A DNA stretch of 64,000 nucleotides from Chryseobacterium artocarpi (GCF_001684975.1 NZ_MAYH01000002.1:1-64000), one strand, 5' to 3'. Positions 24,400-33,969 are shown, counted from the first letter of the stretch. Notes: generated from the sequence alone by a model not told the origin. Translations and numbers: made by a program.

Positions 24400-25908
24400 A
24401 TGATTTTTGACAAACTAATTAACTATCTAAAACTCGATAAGCAGGAGTTTATTTTCCAGTTTAATTCCCATCCGAATTATCCATCTGCATTAGCATTTAG
24501 CGATACATTGAATTTTATGGGTGTAAAAAATGATGCTTATGAACTTGACAAAGAATACTGGAATGAACTTCCTGAGGAATTTATTGCAATTGTAGAAAAT
24601 TCTTTTTCTTTAGTCAAAAAATCAGGACCCAATTACTCCGTATACTCAGAAAAAGCCAAAACTTTAAACAAGGAAGAACTATATAATAAGTCTACCAACT
24701 TTGTCCTTCTGTTTGAAAAAACTGAAAATGCAGAAAGTAAAATGGTTTTCAATTTTAAACCTGTTTTATATGCTGTTTTTGCAGTTATTCTTATTTATTC
24801 ACTTCTAAGCCAAACCATCCAAGAAGCTATCTTCAACCTGCTTTCATTAGCTGGTGTATATATTTCATTGGAATTATTCAATCAGAAATTCGGAAATACC
24901 TCTACGGTAATCGGAAGTATATGTGGAGCTCCTACCGTTACACAGACCGTGAATGCTTGTGATAAAATCATAAAACAGGATAAAACCAGTATTTTAGGTT
25001 TAAAGTTTTCTGACTTTTCATTAATCTATTTTACCGGGCTTGCGGTATTAGGGTTATTTTTACCGGCAACCGCTTATATTGTAAAAGGATTTACGTTTGT
25101 CTCTATACTGGCAATCGGATATTCTCTTTATGTTCAGGCTTTTGTAGAGAAGACATTTTGTAAAGTTTGTCTTCTGATCATTTCAATTTTAGTGGGACAG
25201 TTGATTATCAGCAGTTTCTTTTTTGAAAATTATTCATTTGCAGTTGGAACACTTTTACTGACCGTTGTCTTATGGGCATTGATTTTTTCAGCAGTAATCT
25301 ATTTCAATACTTTACTTGAGCAAAAGGAGGAAATTCAAAAGTCAAATGCTAAGAACTTGAGATTTAAAAGAAATTATGAACTGTTCAAAAGTCAATTATT
25401 AACTAAAGATAGAATTGATTTTCAGGATACTCAAACTTTCTCAGTAGGAAAAAAAGATGCTAAAGTTCGTATTTCCATTGTTTCCAATCCATATTGTGGT
25501 TTCTGTAAAGATGCTCATAAAATTGTAGAAAATCTTTTAGAGAAATATCCGGATGACATTTCATTACAAATGAGATTCAATTATATTCCTGAAAGAGCCA
25601 ATGAGAAATACAATCAATTGATCTCAGACTTTACTCACATTTACAATAATAAACCTGAAAAAGAATTCCTTCACGCCATAGAAAAATGGTTTGAAACAAA
25701 AGACGAAAGCAAGATCAATACTCTTGTAGGAGGAGTTCCTACATCAGAAAATGTAAGTCCTCTCGTAGCAATGTCTATGGAAAACAGCAATGCCGGGCTG
25801 AATTTTACCCCTGTATTTATTATCAATGGATATCAGTATCCGGAAAGATATGATCGTGAAGATATTGTATTCTTTATTGATGAATTAATAGAAGATGAAG
25901 ACTTTTAG
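24400..25908 (+). CDS. C39-like/VKOR/thioredoxin fusion
   Basis: This is a three-part, 502-residue protein for disulfide formation. Residues 1-110 resemble a C39 peptidase fold (FNSHPNYPSALAFSDTLNFMG, ELPEEFIAIV) but lack the catalytic cysteine. Residues 120-305 are a VKOR domain with membrane helices, loop cysteines C175 and C187, and active-site C254-K-V-C257. Residues 340-502 are a DsbA/thioredoxin domain with C366-G-F-C369 and a TPVFIINGYQYP cis-proline region. It is first in a cluster with a four-cysteine double-glycine peptide, a C39 exporter and an HlyD adaptor, so it most likely oxidises that peptide. The split homologues are at 10511-12032. Confidence 0.85.
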   Translation: MIFDKLINYLKLDKQEFIFQFNSHPNYPSALAFSDTLNFMGVKNDAYELDKEYWNELPEEFIAIVENSFSLVKKSGPNYSVYSEKAKTLNKEELYNKSTNFVLLFEKTENAESKMVFNFKPVLYAVFAVILIYSLLSQTIQEAIFNLLSLAGVYISLELFNQKFGNTSTVIGSICGAPTVTQTVNACDKIIKQDKTSILGLKFSDFSLIYFTGLAVLGLFLPATAYIVKGFTFVSILAIGYSLYVQAFVEKTFCKVCLLIISILVGQLIISSFFFENYSFAVGTLLLTVVLWALIFSAVIYFNTLLEQKEEIQKSNAKNLRFKRNYELFKSQLLTKDRIDFQDTQTFSVGKKDAKVRISIVSNPYCGFCKDAHKIVENLLEKYPDDISLQMRFNYIPERANEKYNQLISDFTHIYNNKPEKEFLHAIEKWFETKDESKINTLVGGVPTSENVSPLVAMSMENSNAGLNFTPVFIINGYQYPERYDREDIVFFIDELIEDEDF

Positions 25909-25980
25909 TAAATAAATTCTCTTAATTCTAAAATTTCACTATCTTAGGAAAAATAAAGCATTAACCAAAAACTATATATT

Positions 25981-26145
25981 ATGAAAAATCTAAAAAAGCT
26001 TTCAAGAGAGAACTTAAGAACACTGAAAGGTGGTATTACACAGGAATGTGCAAGAATTCAAAGTGAAGCAAGCTATTGCGAATCTAAAATAAATCCACCT
26101 AAGGAAGGAGCTATTAATGCATGTAATAAATGGTGCTACTACTAG
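25981..26145 (+). CDS. Double-glycine bacteriocin-like peptide, four cysteines
   Basis: This is a 54-residue peptide, short enough to be missed by a length cut-off. The leader MKNLKKLSRENLRTLKGG ends in the GG that C39 peptidases cut after, and leaders of this kind mark secreted bacteriocin-like peptides in Chryseobacterium. The predicted mature part is 36 residues with four cysteines (mature positions 5, 15, 30, 34), enough for two disulfides, and ends in WCYY. It is preceded by an A-rich stretch acting as ribosome site and followed by a terminator. It lies between the oxidase fusion and the C39 exporter, which should oxidise and export it. The target and activity are unknown. Confidence 0.85.
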   Translation: MKNLKKLSRENLRTLKGGITQECARIQSEASYCESKINPPKEGAINACNKWCYY

Positions 26146-26183
26146 CCAACCATTTCATTGAATTATAATATTGAATAAAGCAA

Positions 26184-26216
26184 AAAATGTCGTCAGAATA
26201 TGACGACATTTTATAA
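26184..26216 (+). terminator. Terminator after the peptide gene
   Basis: AAAATGTCGTCA and TGACGACATTTT form a perfect 12-bp stem with a 5-base loop (26184-26212). It ends the abundant peptide message, with partial read-through into the exporter gene whose start is only 17 bases on. Confidence 0.75.
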
Positions 26217-26228
26217 TGAGTATTAGTT

Positions 26229-28421
26229 TTGAAAAAATTCCCCTTTTATAAGCAGCCAGACACTAAAGACTGCGGACCAACCTGTCTGAGAATCGTAAGT
26301 AAATATTACGGTAAAAATATATCCCTACAACAGATCCGGGCTCTTTCAGAGACCACCCGTGAAGGAAGTAGCCTTTTAGGGCTGAGTGATGCTGCAGAAA
26401 ACCTCGGGTTCCGATCAATGGGAGTTCAGGTTGACTTCAAAACCCTTGTAGAAGAAGTTCCCCTTCCTTGTGTAGCTCACTGGAACAAAAATCACTTTGT
26501 TGTAGTTTACAAAATAGATAAAAACAACAACGTATATATATCAGATCCCAGTTACGGTTTGATTTCTTACACTCAGGAAGAATTCATCAAAGCCTGGATT
26601 GGAGAAAATGCCAATGAAACGACAGAAGAAGGAATTGTTCTTATCCTGGAAACTACACCGGCATTCTTCCAGACTGAATTTGATTCTGAAGAAAGTAAAG
26701 CCAGCTTTTCATTCCTTTCCAAGTATCTGTTAAAATACAAATCCCTTGTCATTCAATTGGCGGTAGGGCTTTTAGCAGGAAGTTTACTTTCACTGGTATT
26801 CCCTTTCCTTACACAAAGTATTGTGGACGTTGGTATTCAGAATCAGGATATCAATTTTATCTATGTAGTGCTTCTTGCCCAGATTATGCTATTCCTTGGA
26901 AGAATGGGCATCGAAGTGATCCGAAGCTGGATTCTTCTTCACTTATCAGCCAGAATTAATATTTCCATTATTTCCGATTTCTTTATTAAGCTGATGAAGC
27001 TTCCTATAAGCTTTTTTGACACCAGGATGACAGGAGATATTATGCAGAGAATTAATGATCACCACAGAATAGAACAACTTTTAACAAGTTCTTCACTGAA
27101 CACCCTGTTCTCCCTTGTGAACCTGATCATCTTCAGTATTGTTTTATTACTGTATGATTATAGGCTTTTCATCGTTTATCTGATTGGTGCTGGATTATAT
27201 ATCGGCTGGATTACCTTTTTCCTTAAAAAAAGAAAAGAACTTGATTATAAAAGATTTTCCCAGGTTTCTCAGGAACAAAGTAAAGTCATTGAATTAATCA
27301 ACGGGATGCAGGAAATCAAAATGCATAACGCTGAAAAACAAAAACGATGGGATTGGGAATTCCTTCAGGTAAAACTTTTTAAGATTAGAATAAAATCACT
27401 TTCCCTGGAACAATGGCAATCTGTTGGGGGAAACTTCATTAACCAGATTAAAGATATTTTGGTAAGTTTCTTATCTGCAAAACTTGTATTAAGCGGAAAT
27501 CTTACATTAGGGATGATGCTTTCAGTACAGTACATCATAGGTCAGCTGAACAGCCCACTTTTACAGCTTATTGATTTTATTAAGCAAACTCAGGATGCTA
27601 AAATATCCCTTGAAAGATTAGGAGAAATCCATGATAAGGAAGATGAAGAAAATAAGGATGAACAATATGCAATGGACATTCCACATAGAGATATCGAAAT
27701 TACAGATATGTCGTTCCGATATGTAGGATCAGACGTTCCTGTCTTTGAAAACCTAAGTCTTACGATCCCTTATCAGAAAACCACCGCTATCGTAGGGGCA
27801 AGTGGAAGTGGAAAAACTACTTTATTAAAGCTTTTGATGAAATTTTATGATCCTGACCAAGGAGACATTAAAATTGGAAACACCAGCATGAAAAATATAT
27901 CTCCAAGATTCTGGAGAGACCATTGTGGTGTAGTAATGCAGGAAGGCTACGTATTCAATGATACTATTGCCAATAATATCGCAGTGGGTGAAGATCACAT
28001 TGACAAACGAAAACTAAGACGTGCTGTAGAAATTGCCAATATTAAGGACTTTATAGAAGGCTTACCTCTAAGCTACAATACAAAGATCGGAAATGAAGGA
28101 GTTGGAGTAAGTGGAGGACAGAAACAAAGACTCTTTATAGCAAGAGCAGTTTACAAATCACCTCAATATATCTTATTTGATGAAGCAACATCTGCATTGG
28201 ACGCTAATAACGAAAAGGTTATTATGGAAAATCTAGAACAGTTCTTCCAGGGAAAAACAGCAGTAGTTATTGCTCACAGACTTTCTACTGTAAAGCATGC
28301 CGACAAAATTATTGTACTTGACAAAGGAAGAGTTGTAGAAGAAGGAAGCCACGCAGAATTGGTTGATTTAAGAGGTGAATACTACAGATTGGTTAGAAAT
28401 CAATTAGAATTAGGAAATTAA
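26229..28421 (+). CDS. C39 peptidase-containing ABC exporter
   Basis: This is a bacteriocin-type exporter that cuts the double-glycine leader and pumps the peptide out. The 730-residue chain has an N-terminal C39 domain (C15 in KDCGPTC, H89 in KNHFVVVYK, D106 in ISDPSYG), a six-helix membrane domain (about 170-450) and an ATPase domain with Walker A GASGSGKTT, the signature VSGGQKQR, and Walker B ILFDEATSALD. All catalytic residues are present. The start is a TTG; the next in-frame ATG would destroy the peptidase. It lies just after the peptide gene and before its HlyD partner, and could also serve the RiPP precursor at 14883-15074. Confidence 0.93.
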   Translation: MKKFPFYKQPDTKDCGPTCLRIVSKYYGKNISLQQIRALSETTREGSSLLGLSDAAENLGFRSMGVQVDFKTLVEEVPLPCVAHWNKNHFVVVYKIDKNNNVYISDPSYGLISYTQEEFIKAWIGENANETTEEGIVLILETTPAFFQTEFDSEESKASFSFLSKYLLKYKSLVIQLAVGLLAGSLLSLVFPFLTQSIVDVGIQNQDINFIYVVLLAQIMLFLGRMGIEVIRSWILLHLSARINISIISDFFIKLMKLPISFFDTRMTGDIMQRINDHHRIEQLLTSSSLNTLFSLVNLIIFSIVLLLYDYRLFIVYLIGAGLYIGWITFFLKKRKELDYKRFSQVSQEQSKVIELINGMQEIKMHNAEKQKRWDWEFLQVKLFKIRIKSLSLEQWQSVGGNFINQIKDILVSFLSAKLVLSGNLTLGMMLSVQYIIGQLNSPLLQLIDFIKQTQDAKISLERLGEIHDKEDEENKDEQYAMDIPHRDIEITDMSFRYVGSDVPVFENLSLTIPYQKTTAIVGASGSGKTTLLKLLMKFYDPDQGDIKIGNTSMKNISPRFWRDHCGVVMQEGYVFNDTIANNIAVGEDHIDKRKLRRAVEIANIKDFIEGLPLSYNTKIGNEGVGVSGGQKQRLFIARAVYKSPQYILFDEATSALDANNEKVIMENLEQFFQGKTAVVIAHRLSTVKHADKIIVLDKGRVVEEGSHAELVDLRGEYYRLVRNQLELGN

Positions 28422-28466
28422 AATAATATTCTTTTCAAACTTGGAAAGAAATTTTATCTCAAAACA

Positions 28467-29765
28467 ATGAAAGAAGACGTTTTAGACAATATCGAACTCC
28501 GCTCAGAAAGTGTACAGGATATTCTTACCCAGCCGCCTAATTGGATGATACGCTGGGGAAACACAGTTATATTTGTGATTATCCTGCTTATTTTCGTAAT
28601 GAGTTATATTATAAAATATCCGGAATTTGTTCCGGCACCCATTATTGTAACTTCTCAAAATCCTCCGGAGAAAATAGAAGCGAGAATTGGAACCAGAATT
28701 GAAAAAATATTCATTAAAGATCATCAGGAAGTCAAAAAAAATGATGTACTGATGGTCATGCAATCCGCTGCCAATTACAAGGATGTTCTGGAGCTAAAAA
28801 AAATAGTAGACTCTATATCTCCGAATCAACTCTATTCTTTTCCTCTTGCTCAGGCATCCAGATTTAAACTTGGAGAATTACAGGGAGAATACAATAGCTT
28901 TGCAAAAGCTTTTCAGGATGAAGAGCTTTTCAGAAGATTACAGCCTTATGTACCCGAAAATCTTGCTGCCCAAAAGAGCATTTCTGAATATAAATTAAGA
29001 ATGACGACTTTAAGACAGCAGAAAAGTCTGGAATCTGTAAAGTATGATCTTACTAAAAAGAACTTTAACCGATCTCAGGAGCTATTTAATCAAGGAGTCA
29101 TCTCAGCAGTAGAACTGGAAAATGAAAAGATTAAATACCTTCAGGCACAGCAAAACCTAGAGAACATTAATATATCCATATCTCAGGCTGAGGAAGGAAT
29201 TTCAAATATTAACAAAACTCAAAGTGTTACTGCCATCAATTCGGAAAAAGAAAGAATTACTTACTCTGCACAAACTTTACAGTTGTTTGAGCAGCTTAGA
29301 AAGTCATTAAAGCAATGGGAGCAAAATTACCTTGTTATTTCTTCCACGAATGGTGTAGCAAGCTTCCAGCAGTTTTTCGGGGAAAATCAGTTTGTAAAGC
29401 TCGGAGAGCCTATTGTTTCTATCCTTCCGAAGAATAAAGACAGAATAGTAGGAAGAATGTCTGTTCCTACAGCCAATTCCGGAAAAATTATTCCAGGAGA
29501 AAAAGTGCTGATCAAACTAGATAACTTCCGTTTTCAGGAATATGGTATTATTGAAGGAAAAGTTCAGAATATCTCTCTTATTCCTGATGATAAAGGAAAT
29601 TACTATGTAGATGTAGTTTTACCAAACGGTTTAAAGACAAGCTACAATAAAACCTTGAAGTTTGATAAAGAGCTTAGAGGTAATGCTGAAATCGTTACAA
29701 AAGATCTCAGACTTATTGAGAGATTTTTCTATCAGATCAGAGAATTACTGGGTTATCAGGCTTAA
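28467..29765 (+). CDS. HlyD family secretion adaptor
   Basis: This periplasmic adaptor protein links the ABC exporter to an outer-membrane channel. The 432-residue chain has a short cytoplasmic start, a single membrane helix (about residues 29-48), a biotinyl-lipoyl-like segment (RIEKIFIKDHQEVKKNDVLM), a long alpha-helical hairpin (about 130-290) and a C-terminal beta-barrel. It is 45 bases after the exporter gene and closes the cluster, before a strong terminator. No TolC-type outer-membrane partner is in the cluster, so a shared one must be used. Confidence 0.92.
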   Translation: MKEDVLDNIELRSESVQDILTQPPNWMIRWGNTVIFVIILLIFVMSYIIKYPEFVPAPIIVTSQNPPEKIEARIGTRIEKIFIKDHQEVKKNDVLMVMQSAANYKDVLELKKIVDSISPNQLYSFPLAQASRFKLGELQGEYNSFAKAFQDEELFRRLQPYVPENLAAQKSISEYKLRMTTLRQQKSLESVKYDLTKKNFNRSQELFNQGVISAVELENEKIKYLQAQQNLENINISISQAEEGISNINKTQSVTAINSEKERITYSAQTLQLFEQLRKSLKQWEQNYLVISSTNGVASFQQFFGENQFVKLGEPIVSILPKNKDRIVGRMSVPTANSGKIIPGEKVLIKLDNFRFQEYGIIEGKVQNISLIPDDKGNYYVDVVLPNGLKTSYNKTLKFDKELRGNAEIVTKDLRLIERFFYQIRELLGYQA

Positions 29766-29778
29766 TAGCATAAAAAAC

Positions 29779-29814
29779 AAAAAAACCGTTTCAATATGAA
29801 ACGGTTTTTTTGTT
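29779..29814 (+). terminator. Terminator of the peptide export cluster
   Basis: AAAAAACCGTTTC and GAAACGGTTTTTT form a 13-bp stem with a 5-base loop, followed by a T-rich run. It ends the cluster that begins at 24400. Confidence 0.88.
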
Positions 29815-29819
29815 TTATT

Positions 29820-30170
29820 TAATCGTAAAAATTATAAATGTGATGAATTTTGTTCATTCCAAGATATCATGTATAGATTAATTTCTCTCCTATCACCCTT
29901 TTTATCGTTATTTAGAGCTTTTTAAAATCCCAGAATACAAATTCCTTACCCGGAATACAAAAACCGTTTAAAACCGCCAATTCAGGCTCATTTGACTTTT
30001 TAAACCTGATAAGCTTTTTATTCCAAGTTCAGATTATAAACATTAAAATTCTATCAATACGTTTTGGAGGCTTTTGAATCTAATTTAGTTTAGATAAAAT
30101 AGAGATTCACCAAAATGAAAGCTTATCATGAAAAATGAAAGAATAATTAAATCGGATTGAACAACTGTAT
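29820..30170. other. Gene-free stretch before the tRNA
   Basis: I find no gene or clear relic here. Two GAATACAAA strings separated by about 18 bases, and scattered AT-rich sequence, are all I can point to. Confidence 0.4.
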
Positions 30171-30180
30171 AAAAATCGAA

Positions 30181-30210
30181 AACCGCAATCATTAGTTAAT
30201 GATTGCGGTT
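30181..30210 (-). terminator. Terminator of the tRNA gene
   Basis: AACCGCAATCATT and AATGATTGCGGTT form a perfect 13-bp stem with a 4-base loop. Leftward it is followed by TTTTCGATTTTTA, so it terminates the tRNA transcript 6 bases after its 3' end. Confidence 0.85.
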
Positions 30211-30215
30211 TATTG

Positions 30216-30289
30216 TAGCGAAGACGGGAATTGAACCCGTGACCTCAGGGTTATGAATCCTGCGCTCTAACCAACTGAGCTACCTCGCC
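30216..30289 (-). tRNA. tRNA with CAU anticodon, probably tRNA-Met
   Basis: The 74-base sequence folds as a full cloverleaf. The acceptor stem GGCGAGG pairs with CTTCGCT (two G-U pairs), there is a D arm with GCTC/GAGC, the anticodon loop is TTCATAA on a CAGGA/CCCTG-type stem with anticodon CAT, and the T arm is ACGGG-TTCAATT-CCCGT. The 3' CCA is not encoded. With a CAT anticodon it could be elongator tRNA-Met or the tRNA-Ile that is later modified to lysidine. The acceptor is not that of an initiator tRNA as far as I can judge. I favour tRNA-Met. Confidence 0.9.
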
Positions 30290-30333
30290 GTTTTGGTGGT
30301 GCAAATATAGAAATTATATTTTAACTACCAAAA

Positions 30334-31626
30334 TTATTTTAGCTTAAAATATTCTAAAACATTTCCAACATGCTCTGGTTTGCTGATTATCTTATTGTTA
30401 GCATCTAAAATAAAATACGTCGGAGTTGCATGAACATTGTAGGTTTCTACATAATTACTGTTCCATCCTCTCAATTCCGAATCATTGATCCAAGGAAATG
30501 CAGCAATCTTTTTTGTATAAGAATTTTTATCTACGTCCAAAGACAGAGCAATCACCTGAATATCCTTTGCCTTTAAATCATTATATTTTTCTAATAATTT
30601 AGGAAGTTCAGTTTCACAGTGCGAACATGTGGAAGACCAGAAAACAATTACTTTTTTATCAGCCTTTACATCATAAATAGACTTAGCAGTGGTATTAGTA
30701 GCCGACTGAAATTTATAGTTCGGAAAAGCTGCTCCCATTTCCACATTAGCATTTGACTTTAATGTAGAAGCAAGTCTGTCCGTAATAGTACACTTAAGAT
30801 TTTTAGCTAAACCAAGATATTTGTTTTTAAACTCATCCATTTGGTATACATCAAAGATATCAATAAGCTCTGACAAAACAGTCTGCCCTCTTGGCGTTTC
30901 TACCTTTAAACGATCTAAAAGCTTGTCTACGGAAGCCCCAACATTCGTATTCCCTCCTGAGTTCAAATAAGCCACCAATACAGGTCTTAACAGCGATGAA
31001 CTTTCAAGCATATCATTAGACCTGTCTAAAAAGTTGATAACTTCCTCCTGATCTACTTTCTTTGATCCATCAGGGCTATTGGAAAGGAATTTACTGTAAT
31101 TCGTATTATAATAAGAAATAAACGGATGCTGTGCCGCATCTATTGAAGAAGATGAACCGGAAAGCCTGTCAATCTCTAGCTTTAATGCTTTACCAAACTC
31201 GGTGTTATCTTTATAATATTCCTTGATCTGTGCTAAAGCAGGTAAAATAAGCTCTTTCTTTTGTGAACCATCTTGCTGCTTGCTCATTAATTCATTAGCT
31301 TCATCAAGATAGATTACATCTTTTACCTTATCTTTTTGAATATCCAGTTTGAAATTTACATTCTTATTTTCAGAAATAAAACTCACTGTATTATTGGATC
31401 CCGGAAAATAAACCTTCATCATCCCCATATAATGATTGGGATATTTAAAAGTCCATGTATTATTTTTACTTTGTTCTTTTGTAACAATAATATCTTTTGA
31501 TCCGTTTAATGTATATAGAATAGCATCTTTATCTTTAAAATCTGCCGGTGTTTGAATAGTAACTGTAAACTGAGCCTGTAAAGCAAATGCAGCTAACATT
31601 GCAGATAGTGTATAAATCTTTTTCAT
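30334..31626 (-). CDS. TlpA-like thioredoxin family protein
   Basis: This is a secreted, 430-residue thiol-disulfide protein of the Bacteroidota TlpA/ResA type. It has a signal peptide (about 1-19, ending LQAQ), a long N-terminal region resembling DUF4369 (residues 20-300), then a thioredoxin domain whose active site is C-S-H-C in FWSSTCSHCETELPK. A cis-proline region (HATPTYFILD) follows. It should act in the periplasm on envelope proteins or on oxidative folding. It is monocistronic, between the tRNA and a terminator. Confidence 0.85.
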   Translation of the reverse strand: MKKIYTLSAMLAAFALQAQFTVTIQTPADFKDKDAILYTLNGSKDIIVTKEQSKNNTWTFKYPNHYMGMMKVYFPGSNNTVSFISENKNVNFKLDIQKDKVKDVIYLDEANELMSKQQDGSQKKELILPALAQIKEYYKDNTEFGKALKLEIDRLSGSSSSIDAAQHPFISYYNTNYSKFLSNSPDGSKKVDQEEVINFLDRSNDMLESSSLLRPVLVAYLNSGGNTNVGASVDKLLDRLKVETPRGQTVLSELIDIFDVYQMDEFKNKYLGLAKNLKCTITDRLASTLKSNANVEMGAAFPNYKFQSATNTTAKSIYDVKADKKVIVFWSSTCSHCETELPKLLEKYNDLKAKDIQVIALSLDVDKNSYTKKIAAFPWINDSELRGWNSNYVETYNVHATPTYFILDANNKIISKPEHVGNVLEYFKLK

Positions 31627-31641
31627 AGAGTAAAAATAAAA

Positions 31642-31667
31642 AAACTCTCTGATTAATCAGAGAGTTT
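31642..31667 (-). terminator. Terminator after the 74-residue gene
   Basis: AAACTCTCTGATT and AATCAGAGAGTTT form an almost loopless 26-base palindrome, followed leftward by a T-run. It ends the transcript carrying the T9SS protein and the 74-residue gene. Confidence 0.8.
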
Positions 31668-31687
31668 CTTGTTATTTTAATAAAATT

Positions 31688-31912
31688 TTATGCTTTAACA
31701 TTTTTATACTTTTTTGTAAAGTATACGATGAATGCAAATGCCACAATAGAAAGTAAATATACATACATATCAATTGGTGACGATGGAGCTCCTCCGGTAC
31801 CGTGTCCTCCTGTACCTCCACCTCCTGGAACTGGCATATCATCTATATCTGCCCTTACCAACAATGTGGCAAAGAAAAATAATGCAAATACTAGTTTATT
31901 TATGGTTTTCAT
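31688..31912 (-). CDS. Small exported Gly/Pro-rich membrane-anchored protein
   Basis: The product has 74 residues: a signal peptide (about 1-21, ending LVRA), a mature acidic then Pro/Gly-rich stretch (PVPGGGGTGGHGTGG), a single membrane helix (about 48-66) and a basic tail KKYKNVK. The tripartite end resembles sorting-type tails, and similar short proteins occur in many Flavobacteria, often next to T9SS substrates; I do not know a function. It follows the 657-residue T9SS protein by 8 bases and must be co-transcribed with it. Confidence 0.75.
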   Translation of the reverse strand: MKTINKLVFALFFFATLLVRADIDDMPVPGGGGTGGHGTGGAPSSPIDMYVYLLSIVAFAFIVYFTKKYKNVKA

Positions 31913-31920
31913 ATTAATTT

Positions 31921-33894
31921 TTATTTTAAGATTTTGGTGTTTACTATTACTCCTTTATCTGAAACAACTTTTACGACATAAGTACTCTTCACTGAATCAT
32001 TAAGTTCAATTACGAAGTCTTTAGATGTCTCAACAGCTTTCTTCGAGATAATAAGTTTACCACTCATATCATAAACTTCAATATCTGCTTTTTTCCAATC
32101 TGGATCAAATCTAACGATATAGTTACTGATTGCAGGATTATAAACAACTGTTGTTCTAGAAGTTATATTCGTTTCTCTAGTTGCAAGAGTTCCTCTATCA
32201 GGCGCTCCATAGTATAGATTATATGACTTAGAAGTTACAGGAACTACATCTCCCTGTTTTGCTTCTTGTACTGAACCATTAGATGCTTTATAGAAGAATC
32301 CTGTTCCTGAAGACAATTGATGTGCTCCAGCAGCAATCATTTCTGCATTCTCTCTGATTTCAAATTTGTAAGAAACAATTTTCTTGTCTGGTTTACTGAA
32401 ATCATAGTTCCATAGTAATACATCTTTTCCTAAGAAGTTATCTTCGTTAGCTTCATTAATATATAACCAATATTTTAAATTTTGTTGCGGGTCATATCCA
32501 CCAGTTGGCAACTCTTCAAATGTACCAATCAGGTTACTTGGTGTAGCAGCAGCCTGTACCGTAGTGGCAATAGACATCTGGTGACCTGTAGTGGCAGTAG
32601 GAGAAACTACGTAATAAGTTCTTCCGATTTCATTACCATTTGCATCAAGACCAATAACTCCCAGCTGCTTAACTGTTCCACCAGTTACTTTATTGCTAGC
32701 TCTAGCTGCAGTTACTCCATAATCTGTTCCGTTTGCTCTTACAACATCCTTAAATCTTCTAAGAGTACTGAAATTAAGAGTCTGCGCTGAATTATCCCTT
32801 AACTTAATAATAAATGGTTGCATTGGTTTGATAATTAAACCAATATCCCCTACAGGAGTACCATTTGAGTTAAATGTTTGGATTAATGCACCGGTAGTAT
32901 AGGTATATCCATTAGCTAATGTTACCACTGAACCAGCTGAATATTCAATACCCATAATATTAGCAACATTATTACCATCTGTAACAGTACCTCCTTCGAT
33001 ATAACCAATCTTAGAAAGATCTAAGTTAGTAAAGAATGGGTTACCAAACTGGTAAATGTTTTTACCATAAGTAGCATTCCATGCACCATTAGGAAGATCA
33101 AACTGATCTTGAAGGTAAGAGTGATAAACTTCACCATAACTGTTTACTGCATTACCATTAATACCGAAGCTGAAATTTCCTGCATTCTGTAAGTTTACAG
33201 GTGCAAAAGTTGCATATGGTCTACCATTTAAAGTAAGTACAGTGTTCGCTCCAATCGGTGTATTAAGATTTAGGTTATTATTTCTGGAACCTAACATATA
33301 ATATCCCGGACCATCACTTGTTGTATTTGACAAGTTGGTTACATGATCAGATTTAGCCTGAGTGTTATTCCATTGTAAAATAAGATCATTGTTTACGAAA
33401 CCAGTATTCTGGAGATTTCTTGTAGTACCGAATGCTTTTCCTAATTCTGTAGACAATGAACTGTATGCCTTTCCATAGAAAGGAAGGGCAATCTGTTGGA
33501 AGTAATTACCGTTACCGTGTTTATCAGTAAGATATTCTTTACTTACGATACCTGTAATGTTGGATTGGGATAATCCATCGATGAACAGCTGACCATACGT
33601 AGAAGAATTATAATTTCCGGGAGTGTTAAGCCTTAAAACAATATTTCCACCATCGGTTTTATCTGAACCTCCGGCATCGATTGTTTTAAAAGCATCTGTA
33701 CCAGATCCCACAACCATAACATTTCCATGTACGTCCAAAAGACCATTGCCTTTTGTCTGCACACCCCCACCGCTATAAACTAGGGTGCCTTCGCTCACAT
33801 ACATATTAGCATTAGTGTCAACATGACATAGTATCTGCGCCTGAACAGAATAACTAATTGCTAAAAGACCTATAGCAAATAAACTTTTTCTCAT
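31921..33894 (-). CDS. T9SS-sorted surface protein
   Basis: This is a secreted 657-residue protein with a signal peptide (about 1-19, ending VQAQ) and a C-terminal type A T9SS sorting domain over the last 75 residues or so (the pattern NPAISNYIVRF, IEVYDMSGKLI, YVVKVVSDKG). The body is Gly/Asn/Thr-rich beta-sheet-like with no catalytic motif that I recognise; it may be a cell-surface adhesin or coat protein. It would leave the cell through the SprA translocon. The 74-residue gene is directly downstream. Confidence 0.85.
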   Translation of the reverse strand: MRKSLFAIGLLAISYSVQAQILCHVDTNANMYVSEGTLVYSGGGVQTKGNGLLDVHGNVMVVGSGTDAFKTIDAGGSDKTDGGNIVLRLNTPGNYNSSTYGQLFIDGLSQSNITGIVSKEYLTDKHGNGNYFQQIALPFYGKAYSSLSTELGKAFGTTRNLQNTGFVNNDLILQWNNTQAKSDHVTNLSNTTSDGPGYYMLGSRNNNLNLNTPIGANTVLTLNGRPYATFAPVNLQNAGNFSFGINGNAVNSYGEVYHSYLQDQFDLPNGAWNATYGKNIYQFGNPFFTNLDLSKIGYIEGGTVTDGNNVANIMGIEYSAGSVVTLANGYTYTTGALIQTFNSNGTPVGDIGLIIKPMQPFIIKLRDNSAQTLNFSTLRRFKDVVRANGTDYGVTAARASNKVTGGTVKQLGVIGLDANGNEIGRTYYVVSPTATTGHQMSIATTVQAAATPSNLIGTFEELPTGGYDPQQNLKYWLYINEANEDNFLGKDVLLWNYDFSKPDKKIVSYKFEIRENAEMIAAGAHQLSSGTGFFYKASNGSVQEAKQGDVVPVTSKSYNLYYGAPDRGTLATRETNITSRTTVVYNPAISNYIVRFDPDWKKADIEVYDMSGKLIISKKAVETSKDFVIELNDSVKSTYVVKVVSDKGVIVNTKILK

Positions 33895-33969
33895 TGTATA
33901 AATTATTTGTGTGTTAATACAATCTTCACCCGCAAAGGTATTATTTTTTTCTTTAAAAAAAAAACATTT

